Assembly: GCF_030315685.1 (NCBI RefSeq)
Contig: NZ_JASXSI010000001.1
Span: 248,001-312,000 of the forward strand
DNA: 64,000 bases
Reading direction: 5' to 3'
DNA from: Gordonia sp. ABSL11-1
GTDB lineage: Bacteria > Actinomycetota > Actinomycetes > Mycobacteriales > Mycobacteriaceae
Part shown: positions 29,467 to 37,082 of the stretch, one piece after another
How positions within the stretch are numbered: the stretch's first letter is position 1
Layout of the letters: every line of letters starts with the position of its first letter
Notes under the pieces: model-generated
Told to the model about the DNA's origin: nothing
The model's input: only the letters and a program-made list of their open reading frames with translations
The model's database searches: none
Made by a program: the position numbers and the translations under genes

Positions 29467-30930
29467 TCAGTCTGCCTGGGAGATGGTTGTGGACAACCAG
29501 TCGCCCAGCCAGTCGAGCGCGTTGCGGCCCTGACCGTCGACGATGAGGGAGCCGTATCGCACGTGACTCTCGGACCTGTAGAACTGGGCGGCGCGGAGGC
29601 CGTCGGTGACGATTGTCCGCGGGTCGGTGATCGCGTACCTCGCCATGATCGAGGTGGCGCTCGTCGCGAGTCCCGCCACGTCGGGGGCCACGATCTCGAT
29701 GCCGTTTCCGGTCCGCGCCGACGCGGTCACGAGACCTGCGCTCATCGAGGCGAGTTCGCGTCCGATCTCGGTGAGCTCGGCGGGCGTGGTGGTCGTCGTG
29801 GGCAGGGTCTTCGCCCCGGCGCGCCCCGCGACCGATCCGGTTGCGGTCCAGGTGAGTTCCTGGATCTTCCCCACGAGATCGGCTGCGCGCTCGATGTCGA
29901 CGTGTGCGAGTGCGGCGGCCAGCAGCGACAGCGCCCGTGTCAGCCCGGTCTTGTCCGGGATGAGGGCGAGGGTGGTCGAGACCTCGGTGAAGTCGACGGA
30001 CGCGGCGAGTGTGACCAGCGGGCGGAGGTCGGCATTCACGGTGGAGGACACCGTGTGTGCGCGAGCGAGATCCCCGGCAGCCAGCAGCGTGGGCAGAGAC
30101 GCGAACCCGTCGATGATGCGCGGGAACGGGATGGACGTGAGGATCGACACCGCGTTCGCGGCCTCGCGCACCGCACCGATCGCCTGTTCCGGCGCCTTGC
30201 TCAGCGCGGTGCCCAGCGTGCCGAGGAAGGGATTGCGGTCCTTGTCGATCGAGCAATACAGATCGTCGGTGGCACAGATCGACGACACCTTGCCGAGGAG
30301 GCTGCCCATGCCGAGCGGGCGGGGATCGGCGATCCCGACTCCGTCGGCCGCGGGACCGATGACCGTCTCACCCGGCGTGCCCGCCCGCGGATCCGCGAGC
30401 AGCGCGACGCCGAGCACCTTGTCGGCGGCGATCGGCCCGAGGTGGTTGCCGATGGCCGCCGCCAGGTCGCCGGCCGCATCGGCGCCCTGGCTGTAGCCGG
30501 AGATGGTGAACTTCGCGTCCGGGAACCGCTCGGCGTGGTCCCGCAGAACCCGGGCCGCGTTGTCGAGCGCGGTCGCCTTGCTCGAGCCGTAGCTCTCGCC
30601 GTTGTCGAAGGCGCGAGCGACGTAGGGGAGGAAGTAGATGGTCGCGGCCGAACCGTGATCCCGACGGATACGGTCGGCGATCGGTTTCAGCGCGCCGATG
30701 GCGCGGAACGGATTCGCCGACGCGTCTGTCTCCCACGTCCCGGGGATGAACAGATTGAAGGTGCGGCCGGCATCGGTGTCAGTCGGGGCGGCGCCGGCGG
30801 TCGCCGGGGTGGCGGCCGCTGCGACGGCCGCACCGGCCACGACGGCACATGCCACGAGGCGCCGGATCGTGGTGGCATGGGAATGACTGGGGGAGGAGAA
30901 GTTTCGGACCGGCAACCGTGATTCTGTCAT
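29467..30930 (-). CDS. Secreted cutinase-family serine esterase with a long insertion
   Basis: 487 aa with an Ala-rich signal peptide (residues ~22-48, ending ATAGA). The nucleophile motif is FTISGYSQGADAAGDLA. A disulfide/acid region SSICATDDLYCSIDKD follows at about 230. The catalytic His is not in its usual place soon after the Asp; the best candidate is ESHVRYGSLIVDGQG near the C terminus, about 220 residues later. Related actinobacterial esterases act on polyester or lipid substrates outside the cell. A CATAAT -10-like element (31009-31014, minus strand) stands upstream. It is the last host gene before the integrated element. Confidence 0.75.
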   Translation of the reverse strand: MTESRLPVRNFSSPSHSHATTIRRLVACAVVAGAAVAAAATPATAGAAPTDTDAGRTFNLFIPGTWETDASANPFRAIGALKPIADRIRRDHGSAATIYFLPYVARAFDNGESYGSSKATALDNAARVLRDHAERFPDAKFTISGYSQGADAAGDLAAAIGNHLGPIAADKVLGVALLADPRAGTPGETVIGPAADGVGIADPRPLGMGSLLGKVSSICATDDLYCSIDKDRNPFLGTLGTALSKAPEQAIGAVREAANAVSILTSIPFPRIIDGFASLPTLLAAGDLARAHTVSSTVNADLRPLVTLAASVDFTEVSTTLALIPDKTGLTRALSLLAAALAHVDIERAADLVGKIQELTWTATGSVAGRAGAKTLPTTTTTPAELTEIGRELASMSAGLVTASARTGNGIEIVAPDVAGLATSATSIMARYAITDPRTIVTDGLRAAQFYRSESHVRYGSLIVDGQGRNALDWLGDWLSTTISQAD

Positions 30931-31340
30931 CGTTGCTTCCGCGAGCAGGGGAGGGAGGGCAAGAGAGGAATGCGGCCGAGATGGTTTGCGGGTGTGACGA
31001 ACGAGATGATTATGGCGAAGAATACCCCCGCGCTGTTCGACGACACGGTGAATTCATCTCTTCGGTGCACAGTCACTGCCGATTGCCGCGGATGCAATTG
31101 CGTTGCAACGTTTTTGAGTGTTGCGCAGCGCGACTGGAGGGGCGGATGTGGCCGATGTGGCGGGTGGGGACACGGCATGTGCAACCGGCGTTGAGCGAAC
31201 GGCACTGCGCCGCTGCTCCTTTGGCGACCGGACCGGAGATGCCTCATCAGCTCTGCGAAGGGTCCTCGCGCGCAAAGCGTTTCACGATCGCGGATCCGGG
31301 TTGAACCAACCGCTTGTCGCGGTCGAGTCATCGAGCGCGC
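30931..31340. other. Non-coding stretch between the cutinase gene and attL
   Basis: No convincing coding region is seen here on either strand. It contains the probable leftward promoter of the cutinase gene, in a locally A/T-rich patch around 31005-31025. A perfect CGTTGCAACG palindrome lies near 31102. The remainder leads into the left attachment site. Confidence 0.5.
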
Positions 31341-31379
31341 GGTGGGGCGGGTGGGGCTCGAACCCACGACCAGCGGATT
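31341..31379. repeat. attL, 39-bp direct repeat (copy 1)
   Basis: Identical over 39 bases to 46707-46745; bases on both sides differ. It contains the T-arm and 3' acceptor sequence of the tRNA gene (GGGCTCGAACCCACGACC). This is the leftover host 3' half of the tRNA, separated from its 5' half by the insertion. Confidence 0.93.
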
Positions 31380-31437
31380 CTAGAACACGCGTTCGAGTAG
31401 ATTCGTCTGAGTCTGGAATATGCTGAGCTAGAACGAC

Positions 31438-32676
31438 TCAGCGTTCAGATGCGTCCGTCTTCGTTTGTCCCGATGTGGGTCGATTCCTCTTATTTTCGTC
31501 GGATAACCGTCGGGTCACCACGGCCTCGATCGCTTGCGCCGCTTCGCTGTGCACGCCGTTACGACGCCAGTACACGTCCGCGGTCATGCTCGCCCTTGTG
31601 TGCCCGAGCTGGTCGGCGCCGACCCGAGCGGACAGACCGGCCTCGTCGATCACTGTCGCCGCCGTGCGTCGCCAGGAGTGCGACGAGACGCCCGTCAACC
31701 CGAACCGGTCACGAACCTGCCGCCACTGCTTCGAGCAATTGTTGACGTCGCGTAGCCCGCCCGTCGTCGACGGGAACACCCACGTGTCGGAGGCGGCAGT
31801 CTCGCGTCTGTGCTTGAGTGCTGCGACCAAGAATGGCGGTAAGGCGACCGTGCGTGAGGGTGCGTGATTCTTCAGGCCCTCCTGCCGAATGAGTCCGACG
31901 CCGGTCACTCGCATGACCCGGCCGGCGAACGTCACCTCGGCGGCGTCGAGGTCGACGTCCGTCCAGCGGACGCCCAGTGTCTCGGAGATGCGCGCGCCGG
32001 TGCCCATGAGGAACAGGACTAGGTCTCGCAGGTCTGTTCGCCGGCAGTAGCCGCTGGTCGTCACTCGCTTGTACGCCCGGATCATGGCGTCCTGGTCGAC
32101 GGCGGGTGCACCTTTCGCGGGTGTCCGCCGCTTCTGGCGGCCCAGCTGCAGCACGGGGTTGGCGTCGATTGCCCCGGCCAGAACGCAGTCGGTGAAGACG
32201 GCTTTGAGCAGTCCTCGTGTGTGACGGGCTCGGGTGTCCCCATGGTCGCGTTGGATGCCGCGCAGGATCTCTGAGAGCAGTCCGGGAGTCGCCTCGTGGA
32301 CGCGGATGCCGACGAACCGTTTGCGAACTGCCTTGATGGTGTCGCTGTAGGTCTCGATGCTCTTGGGTGAGAGTTCGGCTTCGTCGCGCAGTCGGTCGAG
32401 GTGCCGTGCCAGGAGTTCGGCGACGACCGACATGCTCGTGATCTCGCCGGCACCTGGTGGCCGACGAGAGTCCAGGGCATCGAGGAGCGTCTTCTCGGCG
32501 ACAGCACCGTATTGGTCTTTCGTTCCGGGCGGCGTTCGTCGTTCGACTACGCGGGTGACGCCGTCGGTGTCTCGGTATCGGCATCGAGCAACCCAGGAGT
32601 TGCCGCCCAGATCGCTGCGCGTGATCCGCCCATGCTGACCAATCCGGAGGGCGGGTCTACCGGGCGGCATCGTCAT
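31438..32676 (-). CDS. int: Tyrosine-family integrase
   Basis: 412 aa. An N-terminal arm-binding region and SAM-like core-binding domain (LSPKSIETYSDTIKAVRKRF) precede the catalytic domain. Catalytic residues visible are Arg in GTGARISETLGVRW, the HxxR box HSWRRTAA, LGHTRASMTADVYW with His and the nucleophilic Tyr. It catalyses recombination between attP and the tRNA attB. It lies just inside attL and is transcribed toward it; its start overlaps the repressor gene end by 20 bases. Confidence 0.95.
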   Translation of the reverse strand: MTMPPGRPALRIGQHGRITRSDLGGNSWVARCRYRDTDGVTRVVERRTPPGTKDQYGAVAEKTLLDALDSRRPPGAGEITSMSVVAELLARHLDRLRDEAELSPKSIETYSDTIKAVRKRFVGIRVHEATPGLLSEILRGIQRDHGDTRARHTRGLLKAVFTDCVLAGAIDANPVLQLGRQKRRTPAKGAPAVDQDAMIRAYKRVTTSGYCRRTDLRDLVLFLMGTGARISETLGVRWTDVDLDAAEVTFAGRVMRVTGVGLIRQEGLKNHAPSRTVALPPFLVAALKHRRETAASDTWVFPSTTGGLRDVNNCSKQWRQVRDRFGLTGVSSHSWRRTAATVIDEAGLSARVGADQLGHTRASMTADVYWRRNGVHSEAAQAIEAVVTRRLSDENKRNRPTSGQTKTDASER

Positions 32677-33370
32677 CGCCCTTTAGGAGGGAGCCTCGTA
32701 TTTCTTCTGCGACGCGACGCGCGCGCTCGACCGAGGCTTTCGATACCGCTCGGGATGCTTCGCGAATCGGCTCCTGAATCTGTTCGGGGTACAAGTATGG
32801 CTCGATGGTCTCTCCGCGTCGTACTGCTCGGACGACGACATCCACTAGGTTCTTTTGCGCGAGGTTGGCGAGCCTGATGGCGGTGTCAACCTCAAGGCCC
32901 TCGCTATGTTTGGCGGCAAGAGCATCGACGCGGAACCCGGCTATGGACCACTCGGCTAGCGCCTCTTGAATCTTTCGCGCTGATCCCACTCGCGTTGTGT
33001 CAGCGACTTCGTGCTGGTCGAACGACGCACTTCCGTCCGGCTCGTCTACCAGGGCTAGCTCTCCTGAGAACCATTGTGCGGCAGTAAAGGCACGCTCGAC
33101 ATGGCCAGGCCAAGCCTCGGCGAATCCGTCGGGAAGGTTGGGGTAGATCAGTTCGAGCGGCGGCACCCGCAACGCCCGTGCCAGCACGATGAGTTCTGTA
33201 ACCGTCGGCTCGCGTTCGCCCTCTTCCATCTTGCCGATGGCTACGCGATGGATTCTGTGTCCGACCTCTTCTGTTAGGGCGGATAGCTTTACGGCGCTGA
33301 GGGACTGGGCTTCGCGTGTCGCTCGGATCGCCGCCCCCATTGCCAGGGCCAGGGGGGTGGTGTCGTCCAT
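32657..33370 (-). CDS. XRE-type repressor (element immunity/lysogeny regulator)
   Basis: 237 aa. An N-terminal helix-turn-helix (MGAAIRATREAQSLSAVKLS, IHRVAIGKMEEGEREPTVTE) is followed by a ~150-residue domain I do not recognise, ending in a charged helical tail. Divergent placement from the excisionase-like gene with a promoter region between is the classic position of a master repressor, as for CI or the Stl protein of satellites. Whether induction is by RecA or by a helper protein cannot be read from the sequence; no LexA-like Ala-Gly/Ser-Lys autocleavage pattern is evident. Confidence 0.78.
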   Translation of the reverse strand: MDDTTPLALAMGAAIRATREAQSLSAVKLSALTEEVGHRIHRVAIGKMEEGEREPTVTELIVLARALRVPPLELIYPNLPDGFAEAWPGHVERAFTAAQWFSGELALVDEPDGSASFDQHEVADTTRVGSARKIQEALAEWSIAGFRVDALAAKHSEGLEVDTAIRLANLAQKNLVDVVVRAVRRGETIEPYLYPEQIQEPIREASRAVSKASVERARRVAEEIRGSLLKGDDDAAR

Positions 33371-33404
33371 GGCGACATCTTTTCACAAATCCTGGTGCGT
33401 CTCA

Positions 33405-33434
33405 TTGCAGGTTGCAGAGAACGCGTGCTAGCGT
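33405..33434 (+). promoter_or_regulatory. Predicted rightward early promoter of the element
   Basis: TTGCAG (33405-33410) and TAGCGT (33429-33434) with 18-bp spacing form a sigma-70-like promoter ahead of the excisionase-like gene. GGCGACA/CGCGACA repeats at 33371, 33442 and 33473 flank it and could be operator half-sites for the divergent repressor. Prediction only. Confidence 0.4.
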
Positions 33435-33513
33435 CGAAGTTGGCGACAGTATCAGAGAGTTCTGGTTCGGGTCGCGACAACAATCAAACCCCACAGCAAA
33501 GGACGACCTTCTT

Positions 33514-33735
33514 ATGTTCACGGTCGATACCCCGGTGACACACCAACCGGCGCACGTTCCGAACTTGAATGACTGGAAAGAGACTGGCAGCAAAATCCGC
33601 GCGTCGCGGTCCACGGTTTTCAGCCTGTGGCATTCCGGCGTTCTCGGCTCGCTCAAGGTGGGCAAGCGGCGGTTCAGCACCGATCAGCAGATCGCGGAGT
33701 TCATCGATCGTCAGTCCATGGGTGGAGCCGCATGA
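33514..33735 (+). CDS. Excisionase-like DNA-binding protein
   Basis: 73 aa. The core NLNDWKETGSKIRASRSTVF, then LGSLKVGKRRFSTDQQIAEFID, follows the winged helix-turn-helix of the MerR/excisionase type (read the site, bind, then a basic wing). As the first gene opposite the repressor, a role as Xis or as an early activator is likely. ATG 33514 has AAAGGA upstream. Confidence 0.65.
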   Translation: MFTVDTPVTHQPAHVPNLNDWKETGSKIRASRSTVFSLWHSGVLGSLKVGKRRFSTDQQIAEFIDRQSMGGAA

Positions 33736-33947
33736 TGTCGGCAACCGACTGGCCGACCCAGGACGTCGACCTAGAGACCTTCCAGTCGCTCGACGCTCCG
33801 ACCCGGAGCCTGATCCTCCGGATGCTCGATGATCCAACGGACAGTGACCACCAGGCGCTCACAGATCACCCCAACAGCAAGATGCTCGCCACCTGGCTTC
33901 TCCAGCTACCCCCGTACCAGAGCGCGTACGACGAGGAGGAGGACTGA
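33732..33947 (+). CDS. Unknown early protein of the element (71 aa)
   Basis: Overlaps the preceding gene by ATGA. It is acidic (many Asp/Glu, ending YDEEED), with a helix around TFQSLDAPTRSLILRMLDD. No family is recognised. The coupled position suggests a real early gene. Function unknown. Confidence 0.55.
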   Translation: MMSATDWPTQDVDLETFQSLDAPTRSLILRMLDDPTDSDHQALTDHPNSKMLATWLLQLPPYQSAYDEEED

Positions 33948-33949
33948 TC

Positions 33950-34114
33950 GTGCCCGACTACGACGGCATTCGTCGCAACGAAGACCTCGGCCTGGGATTC
34001 CCTCCGGCCGATCACACCGAAGATCTCGTCGGTGTAAATGAAAACGCCCCGGTCGGTGCTACCAACACCGCCGAGGCTCAAGTTCAACCCGCTACCAAAC
34101 TGGAGAACTACTGA
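33950..34114 (+). CDS. Unknown small early protein (54 aa)
   Basis: GTG 33950 follows a strong AGGAGG-type site and the gene ends TGA 34112-34114, overlapping the next ATG (TGATG). It begins MPDYDGIRRNEDLGLGFPPA and is polar and probably disordered. No family is recognised. Confidence 0.5.
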   Translation: MPDYDGIRRNEDLGLGFPPADHTEDLVGVNENAPVGATNTAEAQVQPATKLENY

Positions 34115-34284
34115 TGCAATCTACACAATCCATCCGACAAATCGAAGAGGTGCAGGTCACACTGCTGGCCGAGGTGCTCGCCGCTGTGCAACCCAGCAGC
34201 GTGGATGACCTGCTCGACCTGGCTGCCCTTGTTGGTGATGTCGAGGCTGGGCGTCTCACCGTGCAGACGGCGGTGACGGCATGA
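34114..34284 (+). CDS. Unknown small early protein (56 aa)
   Basis: ATG 34114 overlaps the preceding stop. The peptide is almost wholly helical (RQIEEVQVTLLAEVLAAVQP, VDDLLDLAALVGDVEAGRL) and could dimerise. The stop overlaps the next ATG. No family is recognised. Confidence 0.5.
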   Translation: MQSTQSIRQIEEVQVTLLAEVLAAVQPSSVDDLLDLAALVGDVEAGRLTVQTAVTA

Positions 34285-34658
34285 CGTATGGCTGGCAGTT
34301 CACCGAGTTCGCAGCGAAGACCAATCAGCTCGCACCGTTGCCGCTGCGGGCCAATTCCGACACCCACGAGTTCGTCAGTCACGCCGAAACAGGGTGGATC
34401 GACGGCATCCGTTTCGAGGAGGAGCCGGCCAGAGACCTGACCATCCGCTTCGACCGATTCGCCAACAACGATCCAGGGTGCCTCCCGATCATCGACTACG
34501 TGATCGGACTGTGCCCAGACCGTAGGACGACCCCGATCGAGTTCTCACCGTCGGCGGCGATCGACGTCGGGCGGTTCCTGATCCAGGCGGGCACTGCCGC
34601 GCTGCGGGACCTCGCTGCGAATAGTGAGTTCCTCGCCGAGGGGGACGGATCATGCTGA
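34281..34658 (+). CDS. Unknown early protein (125 aa)
   Basis: ATGA-coupled to the preceding gene. Mixed alpha/beta appearance (TYGWQFTEFAAKTNQLAPLP, LTIRFDRFANNDPGCLPIID). No signal peptide, transmembrane helix or known motif is seen. Function unknown. Confidence 0.55.
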   Translation: MTYGWQFTEFAAKTNQLAPLPLRANSDTHEFVSHAETGWIDGIRFEEEPARDLTIRFDRFANNDPGCLPIIDYVIGLCPDRRTTPIEFSPSAAIDVGRFLIQAGTAALRDLAANSEFLAEGDGSC

Positions 34659-34969
34659 CCAACCTGATCACCGATCCTGTCCCGACGTCGACGGAGGTTG
34701 CCGGTGGCCTCAAGGCCGACGACAGCGAGTGGACGACCGTCGCCCGATTCGCATCCGGCTCTGCTGAGAGCACGGTTGTCCGGTTCGACTATCTAGACGT
34801 CGACGGCTCCCTCGACACTGCGTATCAGGTCGATTGCGACTGGCTCAACGAGACTGCCGGCGGCTGCGAGTTCACTTTGTTCCAGCAAAACTGGCCTGCC
34901 CTGGCGGACATGGCGGCGGTCCTCACTGCCGTCCACGAGTTCATCGCAAGTGGGGAGGTCGGCCGATGA
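34652..34969 (+). CDS. Unknown early protein (105 aa)
   Basis: Starts inside the end of the preceding gene (7-base overlap). It is acidic and beta-rich (ESTVVRFDYLDVDGSLDTAY), ending in a helix LADMAAVLTAVHEFIASGE. No family is recognised. Confidence 0.55.
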   Translation: MLTNLITDPVPTSTEVAGGLKADDSEWTTVARFASGSAESTVVRFDYLDVDGSLDTAYQVDCDWLNETAGGCEFTLFQQNWPALADMAAVLTAVHEFIASGEVGR

Positions 34970-35262
34970 GCGATACCTGTGTTTTTGCCTGGTGCGATGC
35001 GACATGTGATGGCCACATAGACCACACCCACTCCGTGGAGTACCTGGCGGCCTCACACTCTGCTCCGTTGTCCATCGAAATAGGTGTCGGAGTCACCGTT
35101 GACGACGAGGGTCCGAGCGTGTTCGTGTCCATCCTCGACTTCGCCGGCAGGTATGACAGCGACGCTTACATGACCGCGGACGAGGCAGACACCCTCGCCG
35201 AACAACTCCGCGTCGCCATCACGCGCTGTCGCGAATCTTCCGGTTTGGCGGTGGTTCGATGA
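34966..35262 (+). CDS. Unknown Cys/His-rich early protein (98 aa)
   Basis: ATGA-coupled. An N-terminal Cys/His cluster (CVFAWCDATCDGHIDHTHS) may bind metal; the remainder is beta-strand-like (PLSIEIGVGVTVDDEGPSVF) with a final helix. It resembles small phage proteins with an amino-terminal zinc knuckle. Function unknown. Confidence 0.55.
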   Translation: MSDTCVFAWCDATCDGHIDHTHSVEYLAASHSAPLSIEIGVGVTVDDEGPSVFVSILDFAGRYDSDAYMTADEADTLAEQLRVAITRCRESSGLAVVR

Positions 35263-35561
35263 CTGAGGAGCAGTTCGAGGAGGTCTCGCGGACCTGCGAA
35301 ATCTATACCGGCAGACCGTGGGACGGCACCATCGAGCAGCTGTACGCGTCGCAGGCTCGGCAAGTCGAAATCCACGACATCCTGCAAGCGCACGTCGACT
35401 GGCTGTCCGACATCAAGGCGCGGGTCGAGGAGTCTGGGCAGCGCTGGAACACGGTCTCGTGCCGGTCGCGGTCGCGGCGGGATGGTGACCTCGGCGCACC
35501 ACCGGAATGGATCGGTGAACTGTCGGAACGGCTCACGCCGGAATGGATGTTGAACCGGTGA
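35259..35561 (+). CDS. Unknown helical early protein (100 aa)
   Basis: ATGA-coupled to its upstream neighbour. Charged and helical (EEQFEEVSRTCEIYTG, DILQAHVDWLSDIKARVEES). No motif is recognised. It sits in a run of at least eight coupled genes that probably act together early after induction. Confidence 0.5.
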   Translation: MTEEQFEEVSRTCEIYTGRPWDGTIEQLYASQARQVEIHDILQAHVDWLSDIKARVEESGQRWNTVSCRSRSRRDGDLGAPPEWIGELSERLTPEWMLNR

Positions 35562-35929
35562 CGGGCCGTGACCTCGACCCGAGTACAGCGTTCGTCAAAC
35601 GCGAACCCGATGGCGAGTACTACCTCAATCACGCCGCCACGGCCCTGCTCATGGGGGTCGATCCGTCGGTGCTGATGCAGTACTACCGCGATGCGGGTGC
35701 CGGTCAGGCGATCTACGCGCTGCCGGACACACTGCGGCAGGCCGGTATCCGCCGTTCGAAGGAGTTCGCGGCGATGACCGACTCAGCCGAACCGGACATG
35801 GGTGACGCGTTGATCTACTACGCCAGGCAAGACGGAGTCGAGTTGGTGTTCGAAGACATGACGGGTGAGCGGATCACGCTGTGCGCTAAGCCGTTCTGGC
35901 GTCGTGACGGGGGTGATGCCCGAATCTGA
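35558..35929 (+). CDS. Unknown early protein (123 aa)
   Basis: GTG 35558 overlaps the previous stop (GTGA); ATG 35543 is an alternative. The protein has an N-terminal helix region (LNHAATALLMGVDPSVLMQY) that could be an HTH, and beta strands at the end (VELVFEDMTGERITL). It is the last gene before the intergenic hairpins. Function unknown. Confidence 0.5.
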   Translation: MTGRDLDPSTAFVKREPDGEYYLNHAATALLMGVDPSVLMQYYRDAGAGQAIYALPDTLRQAGIRRSKEFAAMTDSAEPDMGDALIYYARQDGVELVFEDMTGERITLCAKPFWRRDGGDARI

Positions 35930-35947
35930 ACGTGTCCTTTTGGGTGG

Positions 35948-36037
35948 CACGAGCAACTGCTCGTGGTGCGGCTCCTGGTCAATCTCTTTCCGCTGAACCC
36001 AGCGGCGGTGGCCCCGAATGATCTCGGGGCCACCGCC
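35948..36037 (+). other. Two strong stem-loops in the gap before the replication genes
   Basis: First, CACGAGCA / TGCTCGTG (35948-35965, 2-base loop). Second, a perfect 14-bp stem from 36004-36017 and 36024-36037 with loop ATGATC. Neither is followed by a T-run, so a Rho-independent terminator is not certain. Processing sites, an attenuator or a replication-related structure are alternatives. They divide the early genes from the replication module. Confidence 0.6.
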
Positions 36038-36051
36038 TGAAAGGACTCTCC

Positions 36052-36345
36052 GTGTCTACGACACATCCTACCGATACCCCGGACAGGTATCCCGAAAATT
36101 ACGTCGACCCTGCCGACAAGCTGATGCTCGCCGCGTTGCGGGCCGGTACCTACATCCTCGCGGTCCGTTGCCGGTCGTGCGGTGCGCCGCTGACGAACCG
36201 AGAGTCGAAGGCTCTCGGCATCGGCCCCGACTGTCGCCGCAAGGCGGTCGCTATTGGAGATTCCTCCGATATGGCGGGAGGGTCACCCACACCCACCTTT
36301 TCGTCGGCGCCGACGAAAAGGTCTGCGAATGAGGGGGCGGCATGA
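36052..36345 (+). CDS. DUF6011-like zinc-ribbon protein
   Basis: 97 aa from GTG 36052. The central CRSCGAPLTNRESKALGIGP, then DC, motif is typical of a small phage and actinobacterial family with a treble-clef-like metal site (DUF6011 as I recall). The C-terminal ~30 residues are low complexity. It stands directly upstream of the primase gene, with ATGA overlap, suggesting a replication accessory role. Confidence 0.6.
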   Translation: MSTTHPTDTPDRYPENYVDPADKLMLAALRAGTYILAVRCRSCGAPLTNRESKALGIGPDCRRKAVAIGDSSDMAGGSPTPTFSSAPTKRSANEGAA

Positions 36346-37082
36346 CCGACCTCGCAACCGCCGCAATCGACTACGCCACCCGAGGATTGCCAATCTTCCC
36401 GCTCGTTCCGCGGACGAAGCGCCCAGCAACTGCTCATGGCAAGGACGACGCAACTGCCGACGTCGACCAAGTGGACCAGTGGTGGCGCGACAATCCGAAC
36501 GCCAACATCGGACTGAGGCCGCCGACGGGCTTTGTGGTCATCGACGTCGACCCTCGGGCCGGCGGCTCCCTCGATCACCTCGGGTCAGTCCCGCCAACCC
36601 GTATCGCCGCTACCGGCGGACACGGCCACCACATCTGGCTCCGCCACAGCTGCGAACGCGTCCGCGGAAGGCTCGCTGGCGCTCCCGGCATCGATTTGAA
36701 GACTGATACCGGATACGTCGTGGTACCGCCGTCGGTGCACCCGAACGGCAACCAGTACCGCTGGGTCAGCGAGTATCCGGTGGCTTGGCTTCCTGAGCAT
36801 CTTACCGAGCGGGTGTCGGCTGCCGTCTACAAGACACCATCTGTTCCGACTGGTGCACATGGTCGGTCGGCGGATCGTTTCGTCGGGCTCGTCCAGACCG
36901 TTTCAACCGCAGCCGAAGGCAATCGCAACCATCTACTTTTTTGGGCTTGCTGTAGGGCGATTGAGGGTGGCGCCGACCCGGCCGTGTTCGTCGACCTCGT
37001 GCACGCCGCGGTGAAGGTCGGCCTGGCAGAAGCCGAGGCGCAACGGACGGTGCAGTCGGCGATGCGGAGGGCAGCAGCGTGA
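36342..37082 (+). CDS. Bifunctional DNA primase/polymerase (prim-pol)
   Basis: 246 aa. An archaeo-eukaryotic-type prim-pol domain with the metal-binding FVVIDVDPR and the His of ATGGHGHHIWLRH; ALDYATRGLPIFPL-like opening (AAIDYATRGLPIFPLVPRTK) is typical. The domain is present without a fused helicase; the next gene supplies the ATPase. It should prime element replication. Overlaps neighbours by ATGA on both sides. Confidence 0.85.
   Translation: MTDLATAAIDYATRGLPIFPLVPRTKRPATAHGKDDATADVDQVDQWWRDNPNANIGLRPPTGFVVIDVDPRAGGSLDHLGSVPPTRIAATGGHGHHIWLRHSCERVRGRLAGAPGIDLKTDTGYVVVPPSVHPNGNQYRWVSEYPVAWLPEHLTERVSAAVYKTPSVPTGAHGRSADRFVGLVQTVSTAAEGNRNHLLFWACCRAIEGGADPAVFVDLVHAAVKVGLAEAEAQRTVQSAMRRAAA

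Noticed and set aside
31118-31426. Small open frame spanning attL
   Set aside because: It crosses the attachment core, lacks a ribosome site and contains tRNA sequence, so it is not a gene.
36004-36037. Rho-independent terminator
   Set aside because: The stem is strong but no T-rich tail follows on either strand, so it is listed as a structured region instead.
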